NCBI GenBank assembly: GCA_015143295.1
Contig: CM026565.1
Location: forward strand, 17,370,548-17,434,547
Length of the DNA stretch: 64,000 nt
DNA from: Tetracentron sinense
Taxonomy: Eukaryota > Streptophyta > Magnoliopsida > Trochodendrales > Trochodendraceae
Direction of reading: 5' to 3'
A program made the position numbers and the translations under genes. The notes beneath the pieces are model-generated. The model was not told where the DNA came from. It saw only the letters and a program-made list of their open reading frames with translations, and searched no databases. Position 1 is the stretch's first letter. Each line of letters starts with the position of its first letter. Shown here in pieces: positions 34,907 through 45,625 of this stretch.

Positions 34907-35959
34907 CCCCAACACCCAAAACGTATGGAGTACAATCGTCATTAATTCTCCAGAATTTTTTCTCTCCCTCTCCTCCTCTCCAAAACCATGAGCCCTTAGG
35001 GTATTCCCTAGGGATTTTCATGAGTTACAAGGGTGCATCCAAGTTGGGTTTTTTCGATTCAAGGGTTTTGGGTGATAGAAAGTCTACACCATTACTCCAA
35101 ATTCTTCCTCTTGCTTCTTAAATTCCAAGTAGAGATTCTAAAGCTTTGTGGGGATAGCGAAGAACAAGGATCGAACTTCGAGTATTTATTCGAAAAATCT
35201 CTACAAAAAGTTCTGACGATTCGAGTGGCTATTAGCTTCACCGGTGAACATCATTCACTGACGTAATATGACTAAAACTCATAGATAATTTTAGTTGCTT
35301 TCTATGGTGTAAAGATCATCGGGATCCAGTTTCCGCATAATTTTTTATCCGGATCCCCCTTCATCCCACACAACATTCCCCATCCTCCTTTAACTCTTAT
35401 ACGGGTCTTAATAACCCAAAAACATCATTTGATTCCATTCATTATCATTCAAACACCCATATTTACAAATTATCATTTTCATTCATTTTTGTTTTTCCAA
35501 ACCTAACTCAATCAAGATTCACGAAATTAAAAGACATAGATTATCACATAAGATCATTACTCACCCAATGAACGTGTTAAATGTAGATTCTTGAAATTGA
35601 AGCATGAATATTTAAAACCCTATAAACCATGCCATTTTCATCTTTAAACCTAGAGATCATCATCATATGCTCAAAATCACAAGGTTCACACAAGAACCTG
35701 AAAAACAGAGAAGGTAGGAGATTTCACCTTGATTATTCGGCGATTTCCCTGTACGGTTGGCTTTCCTTTCCCTTTCTTCTTTTTCTCTTTTTCCTTTTCC
35801 TTTTCCTTTTCTTCTCTTATTCTTCTTGGTTTTCCTCCTTGGTTCCCTTTGAAGCCACCGAATAGAGAGTGAGGGAGAGGGAGGTGGGAGCATGAGGGAG
35901 AGCAAGGGAATGAGAGGGCTGAAACGTAATGGGGAGGGGGCTTGCTTTTGATCTTTTGC

Positions 35960-35979
35960 ATATATATATATATATATAA
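35960..35979. repeat. (TA)n microsatellite
   Basis: About nine TA units ending TATATAAAG. The second copy (from 56815) is longer by a few units. Confidence 0.9.
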
Positions 35980-36199
35980 AGGGCATGACCTTACTACTTA
36001 GGCATGGGCCAAAGTACGGGTCAAGCCTGGGCCTTATACTTGGGGTGATGTCATCCTCATCACTACTCACTTAATGTCGCTTTCGACACGAATCGGTGTA
36101 CGATTCGACCGATGTGACGTTCTAACCACTATTGACTGTGTTTTATGTGCACAGGTGTGGCTACTATTGTTTGGCCGAGGTAGGTACGGGCCCCACAAG

Positions 36200-36674
36200 T
36201 AGGGATATCAATGGGTTGGATTCGGACTGGATCTGCCTAGATCCGAATCTGATCCGATTAAGAATTCGACATATCCGAATCTGATCCGAGATCTGTCGGA
36301 TCATTAATTAATCGATCCGAATCTGATTATATTTTTAAGATCCGATCCGATCCAATCCGATCCGATTAATATTCATTTTTTAAAAAAAAATCTATTTTAA
36401 TAATATAAAAATCTATTATTACCTTAATTAACTCTAATTAATGTTAATTTTTTTAAAATTAATACTTTATCTATAAAAAATCTATTTAATATATTTAAAA
36501 CGATTTTAAAAAGTTAATATAATCGGAACAGATCATCCTATATCCGGATTTGATCCGATTATAATCGGATTCTACCGACTCGATCAGAATCCGATCCGAC
36601 GGATCACATATAAGGTCCAAAGTCCGGCTAATTAGATCGGTTCCAGATCATGATCTGATCCATTGACAACCCTA
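36200..36674. mobile_element. hAT-type MITE, 475 bp
   Basis: Terminal inverted repeats are TAGGGATATCAATGG on the left and CCATTGACAACCCTA on the right (two mismatches). The flanking 8-bp duplication is CCCACAAG (36192-36199 and 36675-36682). The interior is made of repeated GATCCGA blocks around an AT-rich core and has no coding capacity. An 8-bp TSD points to hAT-family mobilisation. The second copy is 57058-57532 with identical TSDs. Confidence 0.88.
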
Positions 36675-36833
36675 CCCACAAGTAACTGCCCGAACACTGA
36701 GAATACTTTATCGGGTTACCAAAAAATAGGGTAAAATAATATTTTAATAATATTTTGATGCCATTAATTAAATTAATTTAATTAAGTGGGCTTATGACCC
36801 AATAATTTTATGTTTAAAATCCGGGTCGTGACA

Positions 36834-37744
36834 CTCTAAGTCACTTACTGTCCTAAGGTGTGAGAGCTGAGCTTTGGTGGAATATTCTTCAATTGAATCT
36901 CTTCACAACTTCATCATCACGAACCTTACACTCAGGAGACATTAACTCTGACCACATTTTGAGTACAAAATTTGTCAATTACAAACATAGACCTTTCAAT
37001 TTTCCTTTGTATATAGTATTTGAGGCTCCTACTTGTTTTAACTCCTTCCCAGACAGCCCGTGAAACCATTTACATCCAAATCGATCTCCATGACATTCGA
37101 AAGTGACTCATGACATAGGAAAGCATTAAGTAGTAGTGGCTCATTTTCGTAAGGAAAAGCAGTAACAATTTGTTAAGTAATGCATATACCTTGATTTTGC
37201 TTTGCACATTATAGTGTGTAATCTTATATTACAAAATATGTAGTATAACCTATTTATTTTATTGCCAGATTTTTCTCATACTTTCCATGAAACACAAAGA
37301 AACTTTCGCTATCTATGGCGGACATAAGAAAGAGAATAAGAATATTACCTATGGGCACAATAAAACATATAGATGAAAGAAACAAAATTGAATGAGAACC
37401 TAAGTTCACAAAAGGTTACATTCTTAACTCGACTTGATGGTAATTAAGAATTATCATTACAATCACCAGTGGGTGGCACGTAAGAGAGGGGAAGGGGTGA
37501 GAGACTGGAAAGAGGGACCCTAGTAAGGGTATTTGAAATATAAAAATTAAGGAATATTTTGGATATAAAAACTTGAGGGACATTTTGGATATCCTCTATT
37601 CAAATAGATAGTTGTGAGGGACACATTGGTTATAAAAATATGAAGTAGGGGCATTTTTGGTATAACAAAGAAAGGGGTCAGACAAGACCTTGGTGAGATG
37701 TTCTTCTTTCGAAGCATTTTGCCAAGAGAGCGAGGAGTTTGATT
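36834..37744. other. Noncoding, no gene seen
   Basis: AT-rich sequence with short direct repeats of the form 'gacattttggatat' near 37550-37600 and no convincing frame on either strand. It may be part of a decayed element; no family is recognisable. Confidence 0.5.
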
Positions 37745-38175
37745 ATGCCACTGAGGTCGCCACGTGTCTCTTTTAATACTCCTTAACTATGATTAAGATT
37801 CACCCATCCTTGAAGTTCACCCGCATATCCTTGGTTTTCAAAAAAAAAAGATTTTTTTTAACCCTATGAGTTATTGAATTTTCATCAATATTTTTTTTCT
37901 AAAAACCAAGTATAAGTGGGTGAACTTTAGGGGTGGGTGAATCTTAACCATAGTTGGAGTCCAATTACGCACTTGAGGTTACCACATGTCTCTTTTGACA
38001 CCCTTAACTATGGTTAAGATTCACCAACCCCTAGGGTTCACCCACCTATCATTGGTTCTTAGAAGAAAAAAATTAGCCTTAGGAGTTAGTGAATTTTAAT
38101 TAGGGTTTAAAAAATAAATATTTTTTTAAATAAAAAACCAAAAATAAGTGGGTGAACCCTAGGGGTCCCATGTGT
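37745..38175. repeat. Two stacked hairpin (MITE-like) repeats
   Basis: TTAACTATGATTAAGATTC... (37783-37840) is inverted at 37898-37958, and a similar pair lies at 38006-38060 and 38123-38165. A third half-unit follows at 38190. Each hairpin is preceded by the direct repeat 'ccac(g/a)tgtctctttt'. They look like adjacent copies of a foldback element. No coding sequence is present. Confidence 0.65.
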
Positions 38176-38689
38176 CTCTTTTGACACCCCTTAACTGTGG
38201 TTAAGATTCATCTACCGCTAGAGTTCATCCACCCCTAGGGTTTGTGATCAAGGGATTTTACTTCGCCTCTCCAGTAGGTATGATGTTGAGAGTAGCCACC
38301 TATTAATTTAGAAGGGATAAGTCCCCAGGTTATGGATAAGGTCTTGGTCTAAGTTTGAGATCTAGGTAATAGGTTCGGTTAAGTCCCGGGGAAGGTGTTA
38401 GGCATCCCAGGACCCCCATTTTACAATAGTTCCCTACTTTCTAGGTTTAAGCCAAATTAAAGTCAAATTATTGCTCAAATGCCTAAATGTTTAAAGTAAT
38501 ACTAACCCAAGAAAGAAAAGCTAATTACGGTCGAACCCAGGTTGGGTTGCCTACGTAGTCACAAGACTCAGATCAAATCGAGCGTAGTTCAGGCACATGG
38601 GCTCGTGCCAAGGCTAGGGGTGTGTGTGTGTGTGCACCGAGGTGGCTAAGGGTCTAGCCCAGAGGCTTGAGTTTGGTTGACCAAGTTGG

Positions 38690-38990
38690 TCAAGTGCATG
38701 GTTTAGGCCTGGTAGACTAAGGATAGTTCGGTAGACTAGGATTAGGCCCGGTAGGCCAAGGGGTAAGTCTGGTAGACTAAGATTAAGCCCAGTAGGCCAA
38801 GGTTAGATTTAACTGAGGTTAGGATTGCTAACCGAGGTTAAAGGTCGAACTAACCATGGGTAGGATTGTTAATCATAGTTGAGGGTAGCAATGATTAGGC
38901 CCGATAGACCGAGTTAGGCCCGGTAGGCCGAGGGTAAGCCCGGTAGGCTAAGGGATTAGGCCCGATAGGCCAAAAGAGGGTTTAACCGGA
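38690..38990. repeat. Short degenerate repeats (CCGGTAGGCC and TAACC/GGTTA types)
   Basis: About ten copies of an 18-22 bp unit built on 'aggcc(c/t)ggtaggcc', interleaved with palindromic TAACCATGGTTA-like blocks that continue to about 39180. The second copy is near 59560-59860. Confidence 0.8.
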
Positions 38991-39291
38991 GTTAAGGTTG
39001 CTAACCGGGGTTAAAGGGAAAGTCAACCATGGTTAGAGCTGCTAACCATAGTAAAAGAGTTCAAAGTAGAAATATTTTGGTCACTTTGCAATTTCAGAAT
39101 GATTTTTGCATTTTTCTAGATTTTAAAGGGTTAAAGGTGGGCCTTAACCAAGGTTAAAAGTTAACTGGGGTTGAGTTAACCCTGGTTAAAGGTCTAGGAA
39201 GGTCTGGAATGGGCCTAGATAGCATGACAAGGCGTAGAATGGCCTCCTACCTGGTCTGAGCCCTGTACAAAGCCCAATATATAGAACACCA

Positions 39292-40484
39292 GTAATGGCG
39301 GTAAAATGATTACCGCCATTACCAAGCAATTCTGGCACTGGTTTGTAGCCCTGGTGCACGGGTTAGAGATGAACCCAAGGGGTCGTGTACCCACAGGGTT
39401 AAAGAGGGGACTCTCGTGAAAGTCCTAGGCCTTTGGTGGGCCCTGGGTATGGTCTGAAGTGGGCCCAAATAGGGCCTAAATACACTATGAATGGTAACTT
39501 AGAATGGCGGAAGAGCTTCGATTGCCATTCTGGACAGTTTTTGTTCTAGGCTAATTTAATCATGGTTAAGCAGCTAGGGTGACTTTGGAAGGACCAGGGT
39601 AGATAGAGGAGAGTCTAAGGGACCCAACCATGGGCCCTAGAGTGGACCAGGGCCCACCCAAACAGGTGAAAATCCTACTGTAATCAGAACCTCAGGAATG
39701 GCGGTACTGAGTTTACCGCCATCCTAGCATTTCTCAAAAAACTATAATTTACCCCCTAGGCCTGGGCTAGGCTACTTCCAGGGGATCCCTCAAGGCCTGA
39801 GGGTCCCCTAGAAGGTCTAGGAAAGTTTTCATGCAATGGGGTCTTGTACCTGAGCTCAAAAGCCTCAAGGGAGTTCCCCCATGCCTATGAGGAAAACAAG
39901 GAGACCGCTATCCTTTGCTGTAGAATACTAATAACATGAAATAAATGGCTCCTACAATAGGACCAGAGGCCTTACAGCTTGAAAAAAAAAAGAGGACAGG
40001 GGGTAGGGGATCTTACCCTGTTGATATAGCTTTCTACAGTGATGGAGTAGCTATACACGGTGGTGGAGGGTGAAGGCAAGCCTGGGGATAGCCTGGTACA
40101 GTTTCTGGGATGAACTGGGGTTCCTTTAGGGTGTAGGACAAGATTTAAGATGTTAGGTTTTCAGGCTGCACAGCAGTTTGGTAGGAGTTTCACGTAGGTT
40201 TTTAGAATGAATGAACTATAAATAGGGGGGGATTATATAGGATTGGGAAGGACCCAGGGGCACTCTAGGGATTCAGGAGAAGGTTTAGAACCCCAGGGGC
40301 GGACCTGAATAGGCCAGGGGGTGCTAGTTGCACTCTACACCAAAAATGAGTAATGGCCGTAGAGGTTTTACCACCAGTCTCAGTTTTTTGTTAAACTGGG
40401 CCCAACCCTCTTCCAATTGGTCTATGTACACTGTTGAAATTTTCTTAGTTAGAAATGGTGGTAATGTTATTGCCGCCATTCTCA
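39292..40484. repeat. Five dispersed AATGGCGGT hairpins
   Basis: The first, 39292-39322, is a perfect inverted repeat with 13-bp arms GTAATGGCGGTAA and a 5-base loop. Degenerate versions of the same hairpin lie at about 39501-39531, 39695-39723, 40349-40378 and 40452-40484. They are scattered through otherwise unrelated sequence. Confidence 0.85.
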
Positions 40485-41139
40485 AAATTTTCAAAGTTCT
40501 TGAAGTGGGCCCTACACCAACGGGTCTTGAGGGTCTATGGGCCCATGCTTGGGTCCAAAGAGGGTTTTGGCTTCGGTTTTTGAGGTTCTTGGGCCCTTGG
40601 GTTGTTTACCTAGGGTTAGGTCTAGGATTTGACTAGGGTAAATCCTAGGGTTTGACTAGGGTTTTACCTAGGGTTTGGGTTGGTTCTGGGGTTAAGCGTA
40701 GGGTTTGACTAGGGTTCTACCTAGGGTTTGAGGATGATTAACCATGGTTAAAATGTTTAACCATGATTAAAGGGGAGTAAAAATTAGGTGCTTACAGCTG
40801 CCCCTCTTTATCGAAAAGTTCCAAATTGGCAAATGAACGGCAAAGACTGTAATCATCTTATTTTTCACCAAAATTGGATTTTAGGGAATAGTGATATGTA
40901 TGCATGCTGTGTAGGTGGTGGGTGCAATGCGTCTGCCTATACTTGCTGGGGATATGAGCGACTTATGCTGGAGAAAGAAGAAGTGGTCAGGATCACTCCT
41001 GCTGGGGATTGACGAATGCTATGAAGGATGACATGTCCTGGAGGCACTAGCTAGATTGGTTGTTATGCCACTACTCGGAGGTGTCTAGCCAAAACAACCG
41101 AAGGACATGTGGAGTGTCGGAAGGAGGACACACAGAGGT

Positions 41140-41580
41140 GTAGCGATATGACAAGTGAGTTGTCAAGGTACACACAGATGTCAAAGACACACAGGGTGTC
41201 GAAGGAGACATACAGGAGGTAATGCCATGATATGATGAGATTTGTCAAGGGAAACACAGGATATCAAGGACACACGAGGGTGTCAAAAGGGATATGCAGG
41301 AGGTATCGCGGTATGACGAGATTGCCAAGGGATACACAAGATATTTAGAGACATGTAGGAGATAATGTCACGGTATGACGAGATTGTCAAGGGGCACATA
41401 GGATGTCAAGGACACACGGGGGTATCGAAGGGGACATGCAGGAGGTATCGCGGTATGACGAGATTGCCAAGGGATACGCAAGATATCTGGGGATATGCAG
41501 GAGGAAATGTCGCGGTATGATAAGATTTTCAAGGGGCATACATGATGTCAAGAACACACGGGGGTGTCACAAAGGGTGTG
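41140..41580. repeat. Alternating 62/80-bp tandem repeat
   Basis: The anchor GTATGACGAGATTG or a close variant recurs at about 41230, 41311, 41373, 41453 and 41515, so spacings are 81, 62, 80 and 62 bp, giving a 142-bp composite unit. The second copy is about 61989-62430. Confidence 0.85.
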
Positions 41581-43405
41581 GCATGTCCAAGAGGTATTAG
41601 CCGGATTGATTTTTTAAAATGGCCCAGGGGCGCTAGATTTTGATGATGTCATGCAGGGTGTAAAGGCGAGGATGCTTTCCTAAGACTCTATTAACTGCAA
41701 CTCGTGGGGATGCACAGTGTCGGCTCCTTCTGCTTGTCTTACCGGGGGTTGCTTGATGCAGGTTAGTATAACCAGGTCTCGATACCGGAATCTCTTGTTT
41801 TAAAAAAAAAAACGTTTTTAGAAAAGTGTTGTGGACTTTTGCAAAAGTTTTTGATTTTGATAGAAAGAAAGCATAGCTATCTTTTAGTTTTGCCAGAAAA
41901 TTGCCTTTCTGGCTTAAGGAATTTGGTAGTCTGTCTTTCACTCTCAGAGAGTGGAGTATGACCCAGAAGATGTTTCATCACCGCTGGGGATGTTTGGGGA
42001 TAGACATGCTTGTCTTGCCGCTGCTGGAGATTAGACTCTGGCTAGAGAAAAGCTTACTGAAGAGCAATTGGAAGCTTCTAGACTCTTGCTAGGGAAAGTA
42101 TTGTAGAAAGCAATTAGAGGCTTTTACTGGCGATCCGCTGGGGGAATTTTGATACTATTATAGGCCAATGCTGGGGATCCGCTAGGGAGTGGAACTCTAG
42201 TGTAAACCACTGTTGGGGAGTTTCTTTCTCAGTGGGACCTACGGGGGATTGTTGGGAATTTGGTGACACTGATTGCTGTCAGATTTTGTTGTCAAACTGC
42301 CCTTCAGCTTTTCTCCATTTTTTACCCTTGGAATAACCAAGTCATAGGGTTCGCATAATTTTTTACACAATGAGGCCGTTGCCGGTTTTCCTCATACTTG
42401 TGAAGCTGGTTGATTTTTGTCCCTTTTTTGACCCTAGTCGCAAGACTAGGTCTGGGGTCATATAATTTTTGTGCAATGAGGTCATTGCCGATTTTCACTC
42501 ATGCCCGCGATTTGTTGGGGAAAATAAATCTTCTCCCTTCATTGCCCCTGAATGGCGCTCTGCTGATGATTTGTGTTCCCGCTGAGGATGTAGATGGGAA
42601 ACTGCGCTTGCACTCGTAGTTTCTAGGGAATCTAGAAGGACTTAGAATATGATAAAATGTAGGCCAAGGGATCGAAATTTGGGACACCCTGAGATTTCTC
42701 CTGTTGCAGTTGATTTAAACTCTCCTGGGGATTTGTACCTTGGGATTTCTGGTGGAGATTTTTTTTTGTCTCCGCTAGGGAATTTTCCTCTTTGATTGAG
42801 GCTGACTTTATGGAGATTGACTCTGTTGGGGAGAGCTTTTAGGAGAGGTTGTCTCTGTTTAGGGGGTGTTTTTCGAGAGAGATCGTACCTGAGAGTTTGT
42901 GCTAGGGAAAGAGTTCGGAGAGGTTGTCTTTGTGGGGAGTCTTTGACTTTTGAGAATGTTTCAACTTGTATTTTGAGTTTTCCTTTGATAGAAGTTTTAT
43001 ACCCTTGAGAGTTGACTCCACTGGGGAAATCTGGGAGAGTTCCAACTTTGCTTGGGGAAAGCTTCTTGACTCTAGGGGATCTTTGGAGAGATTTTGACTC
43101 TGCTTGGGAGATGATTCTGGAAATATCTTGATCCCTCTAGTGACTGCACCTAATTGTTAGATTGCCTACGTACCCTTTGCAGGATCAGGTCATAACGTAG
43201 TTCAGGCAAATAACGTAGATGGCAAGGGAAGGTATCCCTTAAAAGGTTATATGAAAGAAGGATTGTTAGGTTCAAGGAGGCTAAATAGTAGATTTCATTG
43301 ATTTGAAAATGGTTTACATTGCTGGGGATAAGGAGTGTGCCAAGGATGGCCTCCTTTCACTTTCCAGAGAATCTATGAGTGCAAAGCGCTTATCTGATCT
43401 AGACC

Positions 43406-45187
43406 CTAAGCGTAGGATCGTTTGACTTTGTCCATGTTGATGGGCTCTGGGAGGTCTTTGTCATCCATACATCCGAGTCGAAAAGCGCCGCCAGAGAATT
43501 TTTCTCGGACGATGTATGGGCTTTCGTAGTTGAGAGTGAACTTTCCCCTTGGGTCAGGGCGGTTTGGCAACATCTTTCGGAGAACCAAGTCACCGAATTC
43601 AATGCTTCAGGGTTTGACCTTCTTGTTGAATGTCCTAGCCATGTGCCTCTGATAGGCCCAAAAGTGGTTGATGACTTTTAGTCGCCGTTCTTCGATCAGA
43701 TTCAGCTACTTATACCAGGTTTGTGCCCATCCTATTTCTGAGATTTTGGCTTCCATTAACACCTAGAGTGATGGAATTTCTAATTAAATAGGGAGGACTG
43801 CTTCCATACTATAGGCTAGAGAAAATGGTATTGCCCTAATTAAGGTTCAGATGGATGTTCTATATGCCATGAGTGCATATGGGAGCATCTCATGCCAGAC
43901 AAAGTAATTGGTTGCCATCTTCTCTATGATTTTCTTCATGTTCTTGTTGGCGGCTTTGATTGCACTATTGGTCTGTGGCCTGTATGGCGTGGGATTGTGA
44001 TGTTGTATCTTGAACTTTTGGCAGAGATCTGTCATCCCCTTATTGCAGAAATTGAGAGCATTGTCTGTTACAATCTCAAATGGGACTCGGTTTCGACAGA
44101 TGATATCCCTTTTCAAAAAATGCCGAACCACAAAGTGTGACGTTGGCATAAGTGGCTGTCTCGGCCCATTTTGTGAAGTAATCGATTGCTAGCAGGATGA
44201 ATCGATGCCCATTTGATGTTTTTGGTGTTATGGGTCCGATGACTTCGATGCCCCAAGCTGAGATGGTCATAGAGCAGTGAGAATGTGCAACCTGGTTGGT
44301 GGTGCATTGATTATGTCGGCATAGATTTGGCACTGGTGGTATTTCTGTATCTGCTGGCAACAATCAGATTCCATTATAGACCAGTAGTAACCCAGCCTAA
44401 GTATCTTCTTAGAGAGCATCAACCTGTTCATGTGTGGGCCACAAGTTCCTCTGTGAACTTCTTCAACTACCTGTGTGGCTTCAAGGGTGTCGAGGCATCT
44501 GAGTCAAATTAGGTTTGGCGATCTTTTGTACAAGAATTCTCCAGAGGAGACAAACTGAATGGCCAGTCTTCTGATTGCGCGACAGTCTGTTTTGGTGGCA
44601 TCGAGTGGGAAGGTCCCATACTCAATATACTCTTGATGTCTGCATACCAAGGCTTGTTGTCTGATACCCTTCTATCTTAAGGCAATAGGCAGGCTGATCC
44701 TGTGGTTGAATCTCGATTGGCCAGAGCATGATGCCCCTGGGAATCTGTACTATAGAGGCGAGAGTGGCCAATGCGTTGGTAAATCTATTATGATTCCTGG
44801 ACCTGTGACTGAAAGATGATTTTTCATAACTGAGTAATCAGCATGTTGAGGTAGGTCAGGTACGGGACTAGCCTTGCTTCTCGGATGGCTCAAGATTCAT
44901 TTGCCTGACAGAATATCAAAGATGAGTCTCCATAGACGCTGAGTAGCCCAGACCAATGCTAGACAAGTTTTCTCGAGTGGGCTATACATCTCTTCATACT
45001 CTAACAGACATTTACTAATATAGTAGATGACTTGTTCTGTTCTGCCTGTCTCATCATGCTGTGCCAGGACGCACCCTATGGAGGTTTCTTGTACTGAGAT
45101 GTAGAGTAGTAGTGGTCGTCCCGATGTAGGAGGCACAAGTAATGGAGGATGGAGAAGATAATGCTTTATTCGGTCAAAGGCTTCCTA
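43406..45187 (-). pseudogene. Tat/Ogre-type gypsy pol fragment (RNase H to integrase), minus strand
   Basis: On the minus strand, RNase H comes first (45187-44897: GRPLLLYISVQETSIGCVLAQ-like block and YYISKCLLEYEEMYSPLEK). A second, archaeal-type RNase H tail follows (about 44800-44730: NRFTNALATLASIVQIPRG), then the integrase core (44330-43850: AIDYFTKWAE, IVTDNALNF) and the integrase C-terminus to 43406. The catalytic glutamate is replaced by lysine (AIKAANKN; AVEAANKN is usual in the family). Frameshifts are frequent. The upstream RT and gag are cut off by the CACTA insertion at 45188. Confidence 0.82.
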
Positions 45188-45223
45188 CACTACAAAAAAA
45201 TAGGGCTTTAGTGGCAATTTTTT

Positions 45224-45420
45224 AACGGCGTTTAATAAAAAATGCTTCGAAAGGCATTAAAAAATGGCGTTTCTATATAAATGCCGTTGATGAGGAGGCA
45301 GGAAGACTTTTTTACGGCGTTTCATAAAAAATGCCGTTGTTGGGCAATCTATGACGGCGTTTTTAAAAGAAATGCCGCGGAAGACTTGGCTTTTTATGGC
45401 GTTTTTAAGCAAATGCCGTA
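45224..45420. repeat. CACTA subterminal hairpin repeats
   Basis: Five units of about 25 bp of the form ACGGCGTTT-n-AAATGCCGT, each internally inverted. Units of this kind in En/Spm-type elements are bound by the element's own TNPA-class protein; here that role is inferred from position and symmetry. Confidence 0.85.
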
Positions 45421-45500
45421 AAAAGCCTCGTATTTGCGCTTATAGGTCCCGAGCATTTCCCTCTTTTCTTTCCCTCCATTTTTTCCCTCCTCTCTGCTTC

Positions 45501-45625
45501 GGCTCCCCTGCTCCGTGCTCCAAGCTCCGACCACCTTCTCCGGCTCCCTTGCTCCGTGCTCCAAGCTCCGGCCACCTTCTCCGGCTCCCCTGCTCCCTGC
45601 TCCAAGCTCCGGTCACCTTCTCCGG
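45501..45625. repeat. 41-bp tandem repeat, three units
   Basis: CCAAGCTCCG anchors occur at about 45520, 45561 and 45602, an exact 41-bp period, in a C/T-rich stretch. A GAG|GTATG splice-donor-like site follows at 45736/45737, so this may be a 5' untranslated exon of the transposase. Confidence 0.8.

Larger units (their letters stand above)
33145..35363 (+). repeat. 3' LTR of plus-strand copia element
   Basis: Starts TGTTAGACATGATATCC after a purine-rich AAATGAGAGAT tract. It contains a poly-C run (34653-34676), a TATAAATA box (34899-34906) and a U5-like end of the form gggatccagtttccgc. The right end near 35363 is an estimate, because there is no second LTR to compare. The part from 34653 on recurs at 55481-56219. 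Confidence 0.65.
35364..36833 (-). repeat. Gypsy-type LTR or solo LTR, minus strand, with MITE inside
   Basis: On the minus strand it begins TGTCACGACCCGGATTT at 36833, a start common in Tekay-like LTRs. It continues through a TA-rich promoter-like stretch at 35960-35979 into a C/T-rich leader. The left end is lost at or near the copia LTR, so it is probably truncated by that insertion. The MITE at 36200-36674 splits it. The long frames on either strand at 35663-36070 come from pyrimidine-rich leader sequence and are not genes. Confidence 0.55.
38270..43405 (-). repeat. Tat/Ogre-type 3' noncoding/LTR region
   Basis: About 5 kb without a credible gene, lying directly downstream (minus strand) of the Tat-type integrase end at 43406. 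It contains two copies of a 'gcctacgta ... gcgtagttcaggc' motif (38548-38600 and 43165-43210), many 'ctggggat' repeats (40940-43100), and three repeat clusters listed separately. The layout fits the long noncoding 3' region and LTR of a Tat/Ogre element, but I cannot find the LTR ends. Assignment rests on position and general likeness. Confidence 0.45.

Noticed and set aside
35663..36070. Lysine/arginine-rich minus-strand protein and its phenylalanine/leucine-rich plus-strand partner
   Set aside because: Both are translations of a pyrimidine-rich LTR leader; the same low-complexity frames recur in the second copy.
40328..41012. Frames of 102 and 74 residues present in both copies
   Set aside because: Their conservation reflects the 99% DNA identity of the duplicate, and they overlap hairpins and repeats with no protein homology.
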